Shown: one piece after another, positions 15,983-23,712 of the stretch
Numbering within the stretch: position 1 is the stretch's first letter
Layout of the letters: each line of letters starts with the position of its first letter
Assembly (NCBI GenBank): GCA_963599445.1
Contig: CAVBWZ010000005.1
Span: 62,001 to 126,000 of the forward strand
Length of the DNA stretch: 64,000 nucleotides
Source of the DNA: UBA9732 sp963599445
GTDB taxonomy: Bacteria > Spirochaetota > Spirochaetia > Sphaerochaetales > Sphaerochaetaceae
Direction of reading: 5' to 3'
The notes under the pieces: generated by a model
The model's database searches: none
Told to the model about the DNA's origin: nothing
The model's input: only the letters and a program-made list of their open reading frames with translations
Translations under genes and position numbers: made by a program

Positions 15983-17623
15983 TCAAACTTCCTCTGGTCT
16001 GAGGTTGTTGCTGACAGTCTCGAATACTATGTTCTTCCACCAGTCGGATCTTGCAGGGACCTTCATGTTGACGTTTCCGAACATGTACTTTGCAAGGAGC
16101 TTGTCACCAAGTGCCTGGTATGTATCGAACCAGTCGTTTGCGACCGCTGCGGTGTAGCCTGTAAGATACTTGACTGCAAGGTCCTTCTGTCCTGCATTGA
16201 TCATGGAAGCTGCAACTTCCTGTGCAACTGCGGTCTGCTCGTAGACGGAAGCCATCTTAGGATCTCTGACTTCCTTTATGTCCTCGATAGCGGAGCGGTA
16301 GTTGATTGTTGAAAGCTGCTGTACGTTGACTGTGTTCCAGAAACCGGACTTCTCATCGTACTCGGTTCTCACGCCGCGTCCAAAGTGCTCAGGAAGCTCC
16401 GTTGCAGATGCGAACACAGGTGTGAGGTATGTTGTGCTTGGTGCGCCCCAACCCATCCAAACGAGACATCTTGCCTCTTCTGGGAGGTATGCCTTGATCT
16501 GGGAGATCTGGACGTATGTTGCACGGAACATGTTGATTGGTCTTGCAACACCTTCCCTTGTGGCCTTCTTGAGGCTGTTGTGGTAGTTGCTGAGGACGTT
16601 GCCAAAGTCGCCGGCATCGGCTGTGCGGGAAAGGTCGAACTGCGTTCCGGCATAGTAGTCGGAGCAGAAGCGATGGATGTCGTCGACTGTGAGGAGGTGG
16701 TCAGGCTTGACGAACAATGGGTAGTCGTCTGGATCCCCCCATGGATCGAGGTCGCCGTAGAGCTCTGGGTTCAGGAGTGTGATTGCTCTCCACTCTCTGA
16801 GCGTGCATCCCATGTTCTCGACTGCATTTGGACAGAATACATCGTTTGGTCTGAACTCGCCTTCACCGTCCCAAAGTCCGTTCTCTATGGCAATCTGCTT
16901 GATGTTTGGGTTGTACTGGCAGTTGTCTGGGTCGTCCTCGATGAGGTAGTCGATCCTAGCGCGGTTTGCAGCTACGAATACGCAGTCATCTGGAACTCTC
17001 ATTGCAACCCAAGCGGTTCCGCCGTAGACTTCGAAGACCCACGTTTCGTTTCCGTCTGTGAGGTTGATGCATTCGCAGAATCCGTTCCAACCGTCGTTCT
17101 CGATCTTCTCGGCCATGAATGCAATTGCTTCACGGGCTGTAGAGCAGTTCTCAAGAACAGCATCCTGGAGCATGTAGCAGTCCCAGATGCCTTCGCTCTT
17201 GCTCATCCACTCTCTGACAGGCTTGCTCTTTTCAGCGGACCAGTCGTAGACACATGTGGATTCGCCCATTGCAAGACCCTTGTCGTTGATGAAGGAGTAC
17301 ATTGCGTGGACGTACTGGTTGGTGGCCTTTTCGTTGATATAGGAATCGAGGACGATGCCGTTTGCACCGTAGTCCTTGACCGCTGGGAACTGTGAGTAGT
17401 CGGCATCCTTTCTACCGGATACGACGACGTCTCTCTCAGTGCCTGCTTCCATGGATGGGATGAGCCAGATTCTGACGTCATCGGAGTTGGAGTCACATGT
17501 GTGGCTCGTCATGGTCGAACCATCGACCGTTGCATTCTTTCCAACTGCAAATATGGTACATGCAGCCACGCTCTGGATTGCCACAAGGAGGACCACCAGA
17601 ACCGTCAAAAACACTTTCTTCAT
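15983..17623 (-). CDS. Exported C69 family dipeptidase (copy 2)
   Basis: 546 aa; start supported by GGAGG. Signal peptide ends SVAA, exposing nucleophile cysteine in CTIFAVGKNATVDGSTMTSHTCDSNSDDVRIW. Further conserved blocks: AMGESTCVYDW, WVFEVYGGTAWVAMRVPDDCVFVAANRARIDY and EEARCLVWMGWGAPSTTYLTPVFASATELP. Separated by only 15 bases from copy 3, so clearly co-transcribed. Same family and layout as its neighbours; probably different peptide preference. An Ntn-type self-activating mechanism is known for the family. Confidence 0.94.
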   Translation of the reverse strand: MKKVFLTVLVVLLVAIQSVAACTIFAVGKNATVDGSTMTSHTCDSNSDDVRIWLIPSMEAGTERDVVVSGRKDADYSQFPAVKDYGANGIVLDSYINEKATNQYVHAMYSFINDKGLAMGESTCVYDWSAEKSKPVREWMSKSEGIWDCYMLQDAVLENCSTAREAIAFMAEKIENDGWNGFCECINLTDGNETWVFEVYGGTAWVAMRVPDDCVFVAANRARIDYLIEDDPDNCQYNPNIKQIAIENGLWDGEGEFRPNDVFCPNAVENMGCTLREWRAITLLNPELYGDLDPWGDPDDYPLFVKPDHLLTVDDIHRFCSDYYAGTQFDLSRTADAGDFGNVLSNYHNSLKKATREGVARPINMFRATYVQISQIKAYLPEEARCLVWMGWGAPSTTYLTPVFASATELPEHFGRGVRTEYDEKSGFWNTVNVQQLSTINYRSAIEDIKEVRDPKMASVYEQTAVAQEVAASMINAGQKDLAVKYLTGYTAAVANDWFDTYQALGDKLLAKYMFGNVNMKVPARSDWWKNIVFETVSNNLRPEEV

Positions 17624-17638
17624 TCTACAATCCTCCTA

Positions 17639-19243
17639 TTATTTGTACTGGCCCCATTCCGATGCTGAAAGATCGTTCCAGAAATCGGTATATGGAATGC
17701 CCCATGTCGAACCCTTGACCGCACCGAGCATGTAGTTGGAGATGAGGGTCTTTGCAAGATCTTCGTATGTCTCGAACCACATATTGGCCTGCTGGTTGGA
17801 ATATGTCGTGAGAAGCTCAAGAGCGGCTTCCTTCTGACCGTTCTTTATCATCTTTGCAGCCTGATTCTGGATTGCAAATGTGATGTCGTACTGGTCGAGC
17901 ATCTTCTGGTCCCTAGCGGCCTTGATGTCTTCGATTGCAGCTGTGTAGTTGATTCTTGCAAGCTGCTGTACGAGGACGTTGTTCCACCAACCGGAGTTCT
18001 CGTCGTATTCGCTTCTGAATCCACGGCCGAAGTGCTCAGGAAGTGAGAGCTGTGAACCGAAGAGCGGTGTGAGGTACGTGCAGGACTGTGCGCCCCATCC
18101 GAACCATACGAGACATCTTGCCTCTTCAGGAAGCCATGCCTTTACGTTTGCAATCTGGACGTATGTGCAGCGGTAGCTGTTGATGGCTCTCTGTGTCCAG
18201 TCCTGTGCTGGGTTGAGAGGATCGCCGAACTGGCCAGCCCAAATGGACTTGGTCGTGTCGTACTCTGTGCCCTGATAGTAGTTTCCATAGAGATCGAAGA
18301 TATCCTGGACGGAGACCTTGTTCTGAGGCTTGACGAAGCAAGGCCAGTTGCGGTCCGTGTCCTTCTCTTCCGGATCAAGGTTGAGGGTTGGGTCGAGTGT
18401 CATCATTGCAACCCATTCCCTTCTTGTCGAGTATGGTCTGTATGGATATGGAGCGAATGTGTAGCAAGGGATGAAGTCGCCTTCGCCGTCCCAGAGTCCG
18501 TTCTCTATTGCAAATTCCTTAATGCCAGGAGCATAGAGGTAGTTGTCTGGATCGTCTTCGACGAAGAAGTTGATCCTTGCTCTGTTTGCAGCCACGAAGA
18601 TCATGTCATCTGGAACCCTTGCTGCAACCCAGTAGTTTGCACCGTAGACTTCGAATACCCATGCTTCGTTTCCGTCGCAGATGTCGATACACTCAGCACT
18701 GCCGTTCCAGCCGTACTCGGTTACGAGCTTGCCCATGAACTCGACCGCTTCACGTGCTGTGTTGCAGTTCTCAAGAGCTATGTCCTGGAGCATGTAGCAG
18801 TCGTAGATGCCTTCTCTGTTTGCAAAGGCCTTCTTGACGAGCTTTCCCTGTTCGCTGTTTCTGTCGTAGGAACATGTGGACTCGCCCATTGCAAGGCCCT
18901 TGTCGTTCATGAAGGAATACATTGCGTGGATGTATCTGTTCGTATCCCTTTCTGTCGTATAGGTATCAAGGACCATTCCGTTCTTACCATAGTCCTTGAC
19001 AGCTGGGAACTGCGAATAGTCGGCGCCAGCACGTCCGTCGAGGACGACGTCGCGCTCAGTACCTGCCGGCATGCTTGGGATGAGCCAAACACGGAGGTCG
19101 TCGCTTGTCGAATCGCAGGAATGTGTGGACATGGTGGAGCCATCGACCGTGGCGCCCTTGCCTACTGCGAAGATCGTACAAGCTCCAAGCGTTCCAACTG
19201 CGACAAGCAGTGCAACGGTTAGAACCAAGAAAAATTTCTTCAT
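17639..19243 (-). CDS. Exported C69 family dipeptidase (copy 3)
   Basis: 534 aa. Start at 19243 chosen for AAGGAG eight bases upstream and the signal peptide MKKFFLVLTVALLVAVGTLGA, which leaves CTIFAVGKGATVDGSTMSTHSCDSTSDDLR at the mature N-terminus. Conserved body blocks match copies 1 and 2 (GESTCSYDRNSEQGK, WVFEVYGANYWVAARVPDDMIFVAANRARINF, EEARCLVWFGWGAQSCTYLTPLFGSQ). First of the three dipeptidase genes in transcription order, separated from the M14-like gene by a strong intercistronic hairpin. Confidence 0.94.
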   Translation of the reverse strand: MKKFFLVLTVALLVAVGTLGACTIFAVGKGATVDGSTMSTHSCDSTSDDLRVWLIPSMPAGTERDVVLDGRAGADYSQFPAVKDYGKNGMVLDTYTTERDTNRYIHAMYSFMNDKGLAMGESTCSYDRNSEQGKLVKKAFANREGIYDCYMLQDIALENCNTAREAVEFMGKLVTEYGWNGSAECIDICDGNEAWVFEVYGANYWVAARVPDDMIFVAANRARINFFVEDDPDNYLYAPGIKEFAIENGLWDGEGDFIPCYTFAPYPYRPYSTRREWVAMMTLDPTLNLDPEEKDTDRNWPCFVKPQNKVSVQDIFDLYGNYYQGTEYDTTKSIWAGQFGDPLNPAQDWTQRAINSYRCTYVQIANVKAWLPEEARCLVWFGWGAQSCTYLTPLFGSQLSLPEHFGRGFRSEYDENSGWWNNVLVQQLARINYTAAIEDIKAARDQKMLDQYDITFAIQNQAAKMIKNGQKEAALELLTTYSNQQANMWFETYEDLAKTLISNYMLGAVKGSTWGIPYTDFWNDLSASEWGQYK

Positions 19244-19271
19244 ACGTTTTTCTCCTTCTTTTTTCAAAGAT

Positions 19272-19307
19272 GCACCCTTAGTCGGCCAAATGCCAACCAA
19301 AGGGTGC
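19272..19307. other. Intercistronic hairpin upstream of the dipeptidase block
   Basis: GCACCCTT (19272-19279) pairs with AAGGGTGC (19300-19307), and an inner GTCGGC/GCCAAC stem extends it. It lies between the M14-like gene and dipeptidase copy 3. T-run absent after it on the minus strand. It may set different transcript levels for upstream transporter and downstream peptidase genes. Confidence 0.6.
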
Positions 19308-19321
19308 AAGAATACAAGTTT

Positions 19322-20590
19322 TTAATTCTCCACAGGCTTGTGGTAGAGTACGAATCTGCTGGCTTCGTTCTCTGGAGCATCAGGATTCTTGAGGAAGTAT
19401 CCAATTGAATCGATTCCCTGATCCTCGATCTCCGCCATCTCTTCGTAGAGAGGCCATGAAACGATGCATTCGACATCGTCATAGAACAGAGCCGCCCAGT
19501 TGATGATCTCCATTGCTCCGGAGAGGTGACGGGCTGTCCTGTACCACATTGGAGTTCCAAACTCCATGTCGTATGGGAAGTACGTAAGACCCTTGTCCGT
19601 GACGTTCTGGAGGAACTCGTCCTTGCCTTCGTAGAGGAGGGCCTCCGTTCTAGGTCCGGTGATCTTGTCGATGAAGATCTCAGGTGTCTCCATAAGGAAC
19701 GTCATGGCATCCGACCAGTCGGCCCATTCTCTGTGGCTAAGGCCGTGGAGCGTGTTTGGAGAAGCTGCACACTTCATGAAGAACTGGTCAATGTTCATGG
19801 CTGCCATCATAGCCACGTCGAGGGAGTTCCTCTCTGGCTCGATGTACTCCATGACTCCGGTCTCAAGGAACTTCTCCCTATCCAGAACCTTTGCAGGTGC
19901 AACGTATGTGCTTGTAACTGGATAGAGGATCTCGGCCTCGTGCATGTCAATGGCGATATCGACATCTTCCTGTCTGATGATCTCCATGATTGCATATGCA
20001 GCACGCTCGGTGATTGTTCCATTCTCACGGCCAGGATATGTCCTGTTGAGGTTTCTGATATCCTGGTATGCAAGGTTCTGACCTGATGGGTAGTTCACAT
20101 AGGTGAATGGATCCGGCCACTGGTCGAGAGGGTTGGTGTATCTGTCGCCAATGCGGAACGTCTGACCGCCCCACTCCGTCTCAACGGTGAAGAACCTTGG
20201 ATATGCATCACCGACCATACCTTCTGTAGAACCTGAGTAGTTGGCTCTTGGAACGATGATGACCTTACCCTTCTCGACCTTGATGTTCTCAAGCATGAGG
20301 AGTGCAGCCATTGTGGATGCAGGCTCATATGGGTGAGGACATCCATTGATGAACACCGTGCCGCCCTCTACGCCGGAGTCTGCAATGAAGACAGGCGTAT
20401 CAAGCCATGTATCCTTGAGCGATGGGCAGTAGTCGGAGAGCCACTTCACGTCAGTGATGTCCTCAGAAAGGACGATGGTCTCCTTGTAGTGTCTGAGCTG
20501 CCAGAACTTCACGCCGGCTATGGCTGCGAAGACCAGCATCACGACCAGAATTGCAATCTTAAGTATGAACCTTTTCTTTGTTGCTTCCAT
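19322..20590 (-). CDS. Membrane-anchored M14-like zinc carboxypeptidase / desuccinylase-type hydrolase
   Basis: 422 aa. One N-terminal membrane helix (residues 8-28) anchors an extracytoplasmic domain of the M14 / succinylglutamate desuccinylase-aspartoacylase type. Candidate zinc ligands: HPYE in NGCPHPYEPASTMAALLML near 85 and the histidine in DIAIDMHEAE near 215. An arginine-containing NLNRTYPG segment may bind the substrate carboxylate. The family removes C-terminal or acyl-linked amino acids. In this operon it could trim glutamyl peptides before uptake; that is inference. Stop lies eight bases before nothing else on this strand except the hairpin; its start follows the 57-aa membrane gene closely. 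Confidence 0.8.
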   Translation of the reverse strand: MEATKKRFILKIAILVVMLVFAAIAGVKFWQLRHYKETIVLSEDITDVKWLSDYCPSLKDTWLDTPVFIADSGVEGGTVFINGCPHPYEPASTMAALLMLENIKVEKGKVIIVPRANYSGSTEGMVGDAYPRFFTVETEWGGQTFRIGDRYTNPLDQWPDPFTYVNYPSGQNLAYQDIRNLNRTYPGRENGTITERAAYAIMEIIRQEDVDIAIDMHEAEILYPVTSTYVAPAKVLDREKFLETGVMEYIEPERNSLDVAMMAAMNIDQFFMKCAASPNTLHGLSHREWADWSDAMTFLMETPEIFIDKITGPRTEALLYEGKDEFLQNVTDKGLTYFPYDMEFGTPMWYRTARHLSGAMEIINWAALFYDDVECIVSWPLYEEMAEIEDQGIDSIGYFLKNPDAPENEASRFVLYHKPVEN

Positions 20591-20598
20591 GTTCTACC

Positions 20599-20772
20599 TC
20601 ACTTGATGTAAAGGACGCGAAGGAGGAACGGGATGAGACAGTAGGCATACATGATGTCGAAGACTATCGAACCGTTCTTCTTCCTCTTGAAAAGGCTCTT
20701 GACCATGCTGAGTCCAATGAGGCCTGCCATGACGAAGTAAAGAATGTGTATAAGATTCTCTAGAAATACCAT
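20599..20772 (-). CDS. 57-aa membrane protein between the permease and the metallopeptidase
   Basis: MVFLENLIHILYFVMAGLIG begins the product, which has two hydrophobic stretches separated by a basic KSLFKRKKNGS loop. Start ATG at 20772 has AAGGAGG seven bases upstream, and stop at 20599 lies eight bases before the next start, so it is a genuine operon member. No family recognised. Its place next to a DctM-like permease suggests a reduced small subunit or an accessory of that transporter. Confidence 0.75.
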   Translation of the reverse strand: MVFLENLIHILYFVMAGLIGLSMVKSLFKRKKNGSIVFDIMYAYCLIPFLLRVLYIK

Positions 20773-20784
20773 ACTTTGGCCTCC

Positions 20785-22092
20785 TTAATACAAGAATGTG
20801 AACCAGAGCGGCTTGACGATCATCAAGACTGCTATGAGACCAATCGCAAGGATTGGAACAAGAGCGGACTTGAGGAATCCAAGATAGGAATCCGTGTAGC
20901 CGGTCTCTTCACATGCCAGACGTCCAACGATACGCGAAGGTGGAAGGCAGTCGCCGATTGGGAATATGAGCGAAAGGGCTGCACATATGACGGTGACGTC
21001 CATACCAAGCGTGTTGAACATGAAGATGAGCGGTCCACCAAGGACGACGGAACAACCGTAGTTGAAGCATCCCTGACAGATTGGGCCAATGAACAGGATA
21101 AGGCAGTAGATAAGCACGAGAGGAAGACCTACGCATGTGCTTCCAATGAGGCCTCTGACACCTGTTGCGGCCATTGCGCTCTGAAGGACTCCAATGGAAA
21201 GGACGTTGGCGACAAGTGGGAACACCTGTTCCATAGTGTCGTCCAGGATTCCAAGGTACTGCTTGCCTGTGGTCTTCTTTGGGTTGCAGAGAAGAGCCAC
21301 GATTGCAGCTATGACGAACATGAGTGGAAGTCCAAGGACTGGAAGGTTCCAAGGTGCCACGAGGGCGAGCACGAAGAGGACGATGATCGTTGCGACAGGA
21401 AGGAGGATTCTCCACCATGTCATGCCCTCGGTCCTCTCAGGAAGCTTCTTGAGCGTCTCTTCCTTTGGCTCAGGCTTTGCACCCCAACCTACGTATACGA
21501 TGCAGATTGCACCGGCTATGCAGATTGGAACCAGAAGAAGCCATGTGAATCCAACGTAAGGCATGTTGGCCTGTGCCGTCATGAGCATGGTCCAAAGGTT
21601 GATTGGTGGTGCCGCTGCGGAGAGGATGGCGAAGAAGAATATGAAGACCGTTCTCTTTCTCTTGGATACGCCAAGGGATTCGAGAACTGTGTTCACAAGT
21701 CCGCCAAGAACGAAGATTGCAACGCTTCCTGCACCTGTGAGGGCACCAGGGATGAGCATGAGTACGCCCATGATGGTGATGAGGAGCCACTTGTTGCTTA
21801 TCTTCTCTACGATCCCCCTTGTGATTGTGGAAACCGCACCTGAATACGAATAGATGTTCACGAAGATGGATGCTGCTATGAACAGCATTGCAAGGTCCAG
21901 GTTCACGAACAGACCTTCAACGAGGTACATCACAGGACTTCCAAGATCCGGGAACATGAACATACCCACTACGGCTATCACGATTGCCGCCACGACCATG
22001 GAGATGTCCGGTGATTTAAGCTTGATGCTGCTCAACACGAATGATGCAATCATTATGAGGAGCAGAATAAACGTCAAGGCTGTTACTGACAT
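20785..22092 (-). CDS. DctM-like large permease (TRAP / ion-transporter superfamily)
   Basis: 435-aa integral membrane protein with about 11-12 helices, resembling the large subunit of TRAP-type carboxylate transporters. Recognisable re-entrant stretches: PGALTGAGSVAIFVLGGLV near 130, ILSAAAPPINLWTMLMTAQANM near 185 and IFPIGDCLPPSRIVGRLACEETG near 390. No DctP-type binding protein is next to it; instead an exported DUF6305-like protein precedes it and a 57-aa membrane protein follows. Probable import of a carboxylate-bearing peptide or amino acid released by the operon's peptidases (inference). RBS AGGAG. Confidence 0.78.
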   Translation of the reverse strand: MSVTALTFILLLIMIASFVLSSIKLKSPDISMVVAAIVIAVVGMFMFPDLGSPVMYLVEGLFVNLDLAMLFIAASIFVNIYSYSGAVSTITRGIVEKISNKWLLITIMGVLMLIPGALTGAGSVAIFVLGGLVNTVLESLGVSKRKRTVFIFFFAILSAAAPPINLWTMLMTAQANMPYVGFTWLLLVPICIAGAICIVYVGWGAKPEPKEETLKKLPERTEGMTWWRILLPVATIIVLFVLALVAPWNLPVLGLPLMFVIAAIVALLCNPKKTTGKQYLGILDDTMEQVFPLVANVLSIGVLQSAMAATGVRGLIGSTCVGLPLVLIYCLILFIGPICQGCFNYGCSVVLGGPLIFMFNTLGMDVTVICAALSLIFPIGDCLPPSRIVGRLACEETGYTDSYLGFLKSALVPILAIGLIAVLMIVKPLWFTFLY

Positions 22093-22134
22093 TCAATATC
22101 TCCTAATTGTTTGTTCTAACTTATGTTACAAAGA

Positions 22135-22743
22135 TTACTTTACGAAGATGTCCGGAAGGACCTTGACGAGCTCAAGAGGCTTGTCGATGATCGTCACAGG
22201 GATGTTGTACTGCTTGCCAAGCTCTGTGAATCTGCCGTCCGTGTTGTTGTCAGCAATGGTGATGATCCAGTCTGCGTTTGGACAGATGGTGTCGATGACC
22301 CTTTCGTTTCCGTTGGTCTTGATCGTGCTGCGGGCATCCTTCTCCATGGAGACTGCAATGATTGGCATGTTCTGTGCCTGAGCCTTCTCTACGACCTTCT
22401 TGAGGTATCCAATTTCGTCCTCGATCGTAATTCCGGAAGCACCAAGTCCCTTCTCTGTAACGGACATGACGACTACGAGGGCCTTGTACTTGCCGCTGTC
22501 GATGTAGTCATATCTTGCAGGGGTCTCGTCCTCAAGGAAGAAATCAGTTCCAAGAGTGAATTTCTTGGACTGGTTCACAAGAAGTCTGAGCATCTTGGAG
22601 CCGGCACCCTGTCCACCGGAAGTGAGAAGGAACGGGCATTCATATTGCTTCAAAGGTGCTCCGCTGATTGCAGCGAAGAGTGATGTAGGAACTGCGACCG
22701 CTATGAGAGCGACGACAACCAAAGCGATGATTGATTTACGCAT
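22135..22743 (-). CDS. Exported DUF6305-like protein
   Basis: 202 aa with a Sec signal peptide ending SLFAAISGAP. The mature part looks like an alpha/beta fold: PFLLTSGGQGAGSKMLRLL near 40, YKALVVVMSVTEKGLGASGI near 90, NMPIIAVSMEKDAR near 130, NADWIITIADNNTDGRFTEL near 165. Best match by memory is DUF6305, found beside permeases; this is not certain. Probable extracytoplasmic partner of the DctM-like permease. First gene of the long leftward operon; RBS AAAAGGAG. A candidate promoter TTGCGA-17-TACAGT lies upstream on the minus strand. Confidence 0.6.
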   Translation of the reverse strand: MRKSIIALVVVALIAVAVPTSLFAAISGAPLKQYECPFLLTSGGQGAGSKMLRLLVNQSKKFTLGTDFFLEDETPARYDYIDSGKYKALVVVMSVTEKGLGASGITIEDEIGYLKKVVEKAQAQNMPIIAVSMEKDARSTIKTNGNERVIDTICPNADWIITIADNNTDGRFTELGKQYNIPVTIIDKPLELVKVLPDIFVK

Positions 22744-22839
22744 TCGTTTTTCTCCTTTTGAATATACTGTGGGGAACCTGCAGAATGCAGGACTCCTCGT
22801 GTGATTCTCTTAAACTGTAAACCACGTTCCTGCATTTCG

Positions 22840-22867
22840 CAACAATTTTTTTACAAAATCCTTACAA
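22840..22867. promoter_or_regulatory. 11-bp-phased triple direct repeat, candidate PhoB-family operator
   Basis: CAACAA (22840), TTACAA (22851) and TTACAA (22862) stand exactly 11 bp apart in an AT-rich stretch. Read on the minus strand they are TTGTAA, TTGTAA, TTGTTG. Tandem half-sites at 11-bp phase are the usual target of OmpR/PhoB regulators. The site sits between the divergent two-component system and the transporter/peptidase operon. The rest of 22744-23037 is AT-rich leader without a gene. Confidence 0.6.
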
Positions 22868-23037
22868 TTTTTTATAGTTCTTTTCAAAAGTGCGAAAAAA
22901 ACGCGATAAAACCATAAAAAAAACACAGATTTGATATGATTTTGGTTTGGATTTGGCAAAGAGCAGTCCAAAACTTTACACACACGCACGCGTTAATATA
23001 GAATTATGGGAAGGAACGAACGGAAAGGAGGCCTTAG

Positions 23038-23712
23038 ATGATCTACTGCGTAGAGGACGACAAATCCATACAGGGAATGATGGTCTACAGCCTAAAGGCA
23101 TCGGGCTTCGAAGCAAAGGGGCTTGAAGACGGCAAGGCTCTGTGGGATGCACTTGACAAGGAGATTCCAAGCCTCATCATGCTGGATCTGAACCTGCCCG
23201 GCGAGGATGGGATATCAATTCTCAAGAAGATAAGATCAAACGAGAGGTTCCAGGACATACCTGTGATAATCGCAACGGCGCGAGGAACGGAATACGACAA
23301 GGTCATCGGTCTTGACGACGGTGCGGACGACTACCTGTGCAAGCCGTTTGGTATGATGGAGATGATTTCAAGGGTGAAGGCCGTGCTGCGAAGATGCGCC
23401 CCCAAGGAGGACAAGCGCACGTCGTTCGAGATTGGAAGGCTTTCGTTGGACGAGAAGGCCCACTGCGCATACCTTGACGGCAGCCCACTCAAGCTCACAG
23501 GAAGGGAGTACGAGCTGCTTAGGCTTCTGATTTCCAATGCAGGTATCCTGTTCTCCCGCGAGGAGATATTCAGGACGATATGGGGTCAGGAGAAGGCCGA
23601 GGAATCAAGGACGGTGGACGTGCACATTGGCACTCTCAGGACAAAGCTGGGGCCGTGCTCGCAGTACATCCAAACGGTCCGCGGAATAGGATACAGGTTC
23701 CTTGAAGCATGA
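23038..23712 (+). CDS. OmpR/PhoB-family response regulator
   Basis: 224 aa: receiver domain (1-120) with acidic pair EDD, phospho-acceptor aspartate in MLDLNLPGEDG, threonine in IIATARG and lysine in CKPFG. A winged-helix Trans_reg_C domain (about 128-222) follows, with LTGREYELLRLL and RTVDVHIGTLRTKLG. Start preceded by AAAGGAGG. Overlaps the kinase gene by four bases (ATGA). Layout and sequence are closest to PhoB-type regulators, but a phosphate role is not shown; the candidate operator lies in the shared upstream region with the peptidase operon. Confidence 0.95.
   Translation: MIYCVEDDKSIQGMMVYSLKASGFEAKGLEDGKALWDALDKEIPSLIMLDLNLPGEDGISILKKIRSNERFQDIPVIIATARGTEYDKVIGLDDGADDYLCKPFGMMEMISRVKAVLRRCAPKEDKRTSFEIGRLSLDEKAHCAYLDGSPLKLTGREYELLRLLISNAGILFSREEIFRTIWGQEKAEESRTVDVHIGTLRTKLGPCSQYIQTVRGIGYRFLEA

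Noticed and set aside
16385..17395. 336-codon plus-strand open frame
   Set aside because: Lies antisense within a C69 dipeptidase with strong family support; cysteine/valine-rich translation has no domain.
20776..21843. 355-codon plus-strand open frame
   Set aside because: Antisense to the DctM-like permease; composition (Cys, His, Asp rich) is typical of a shadow frame.
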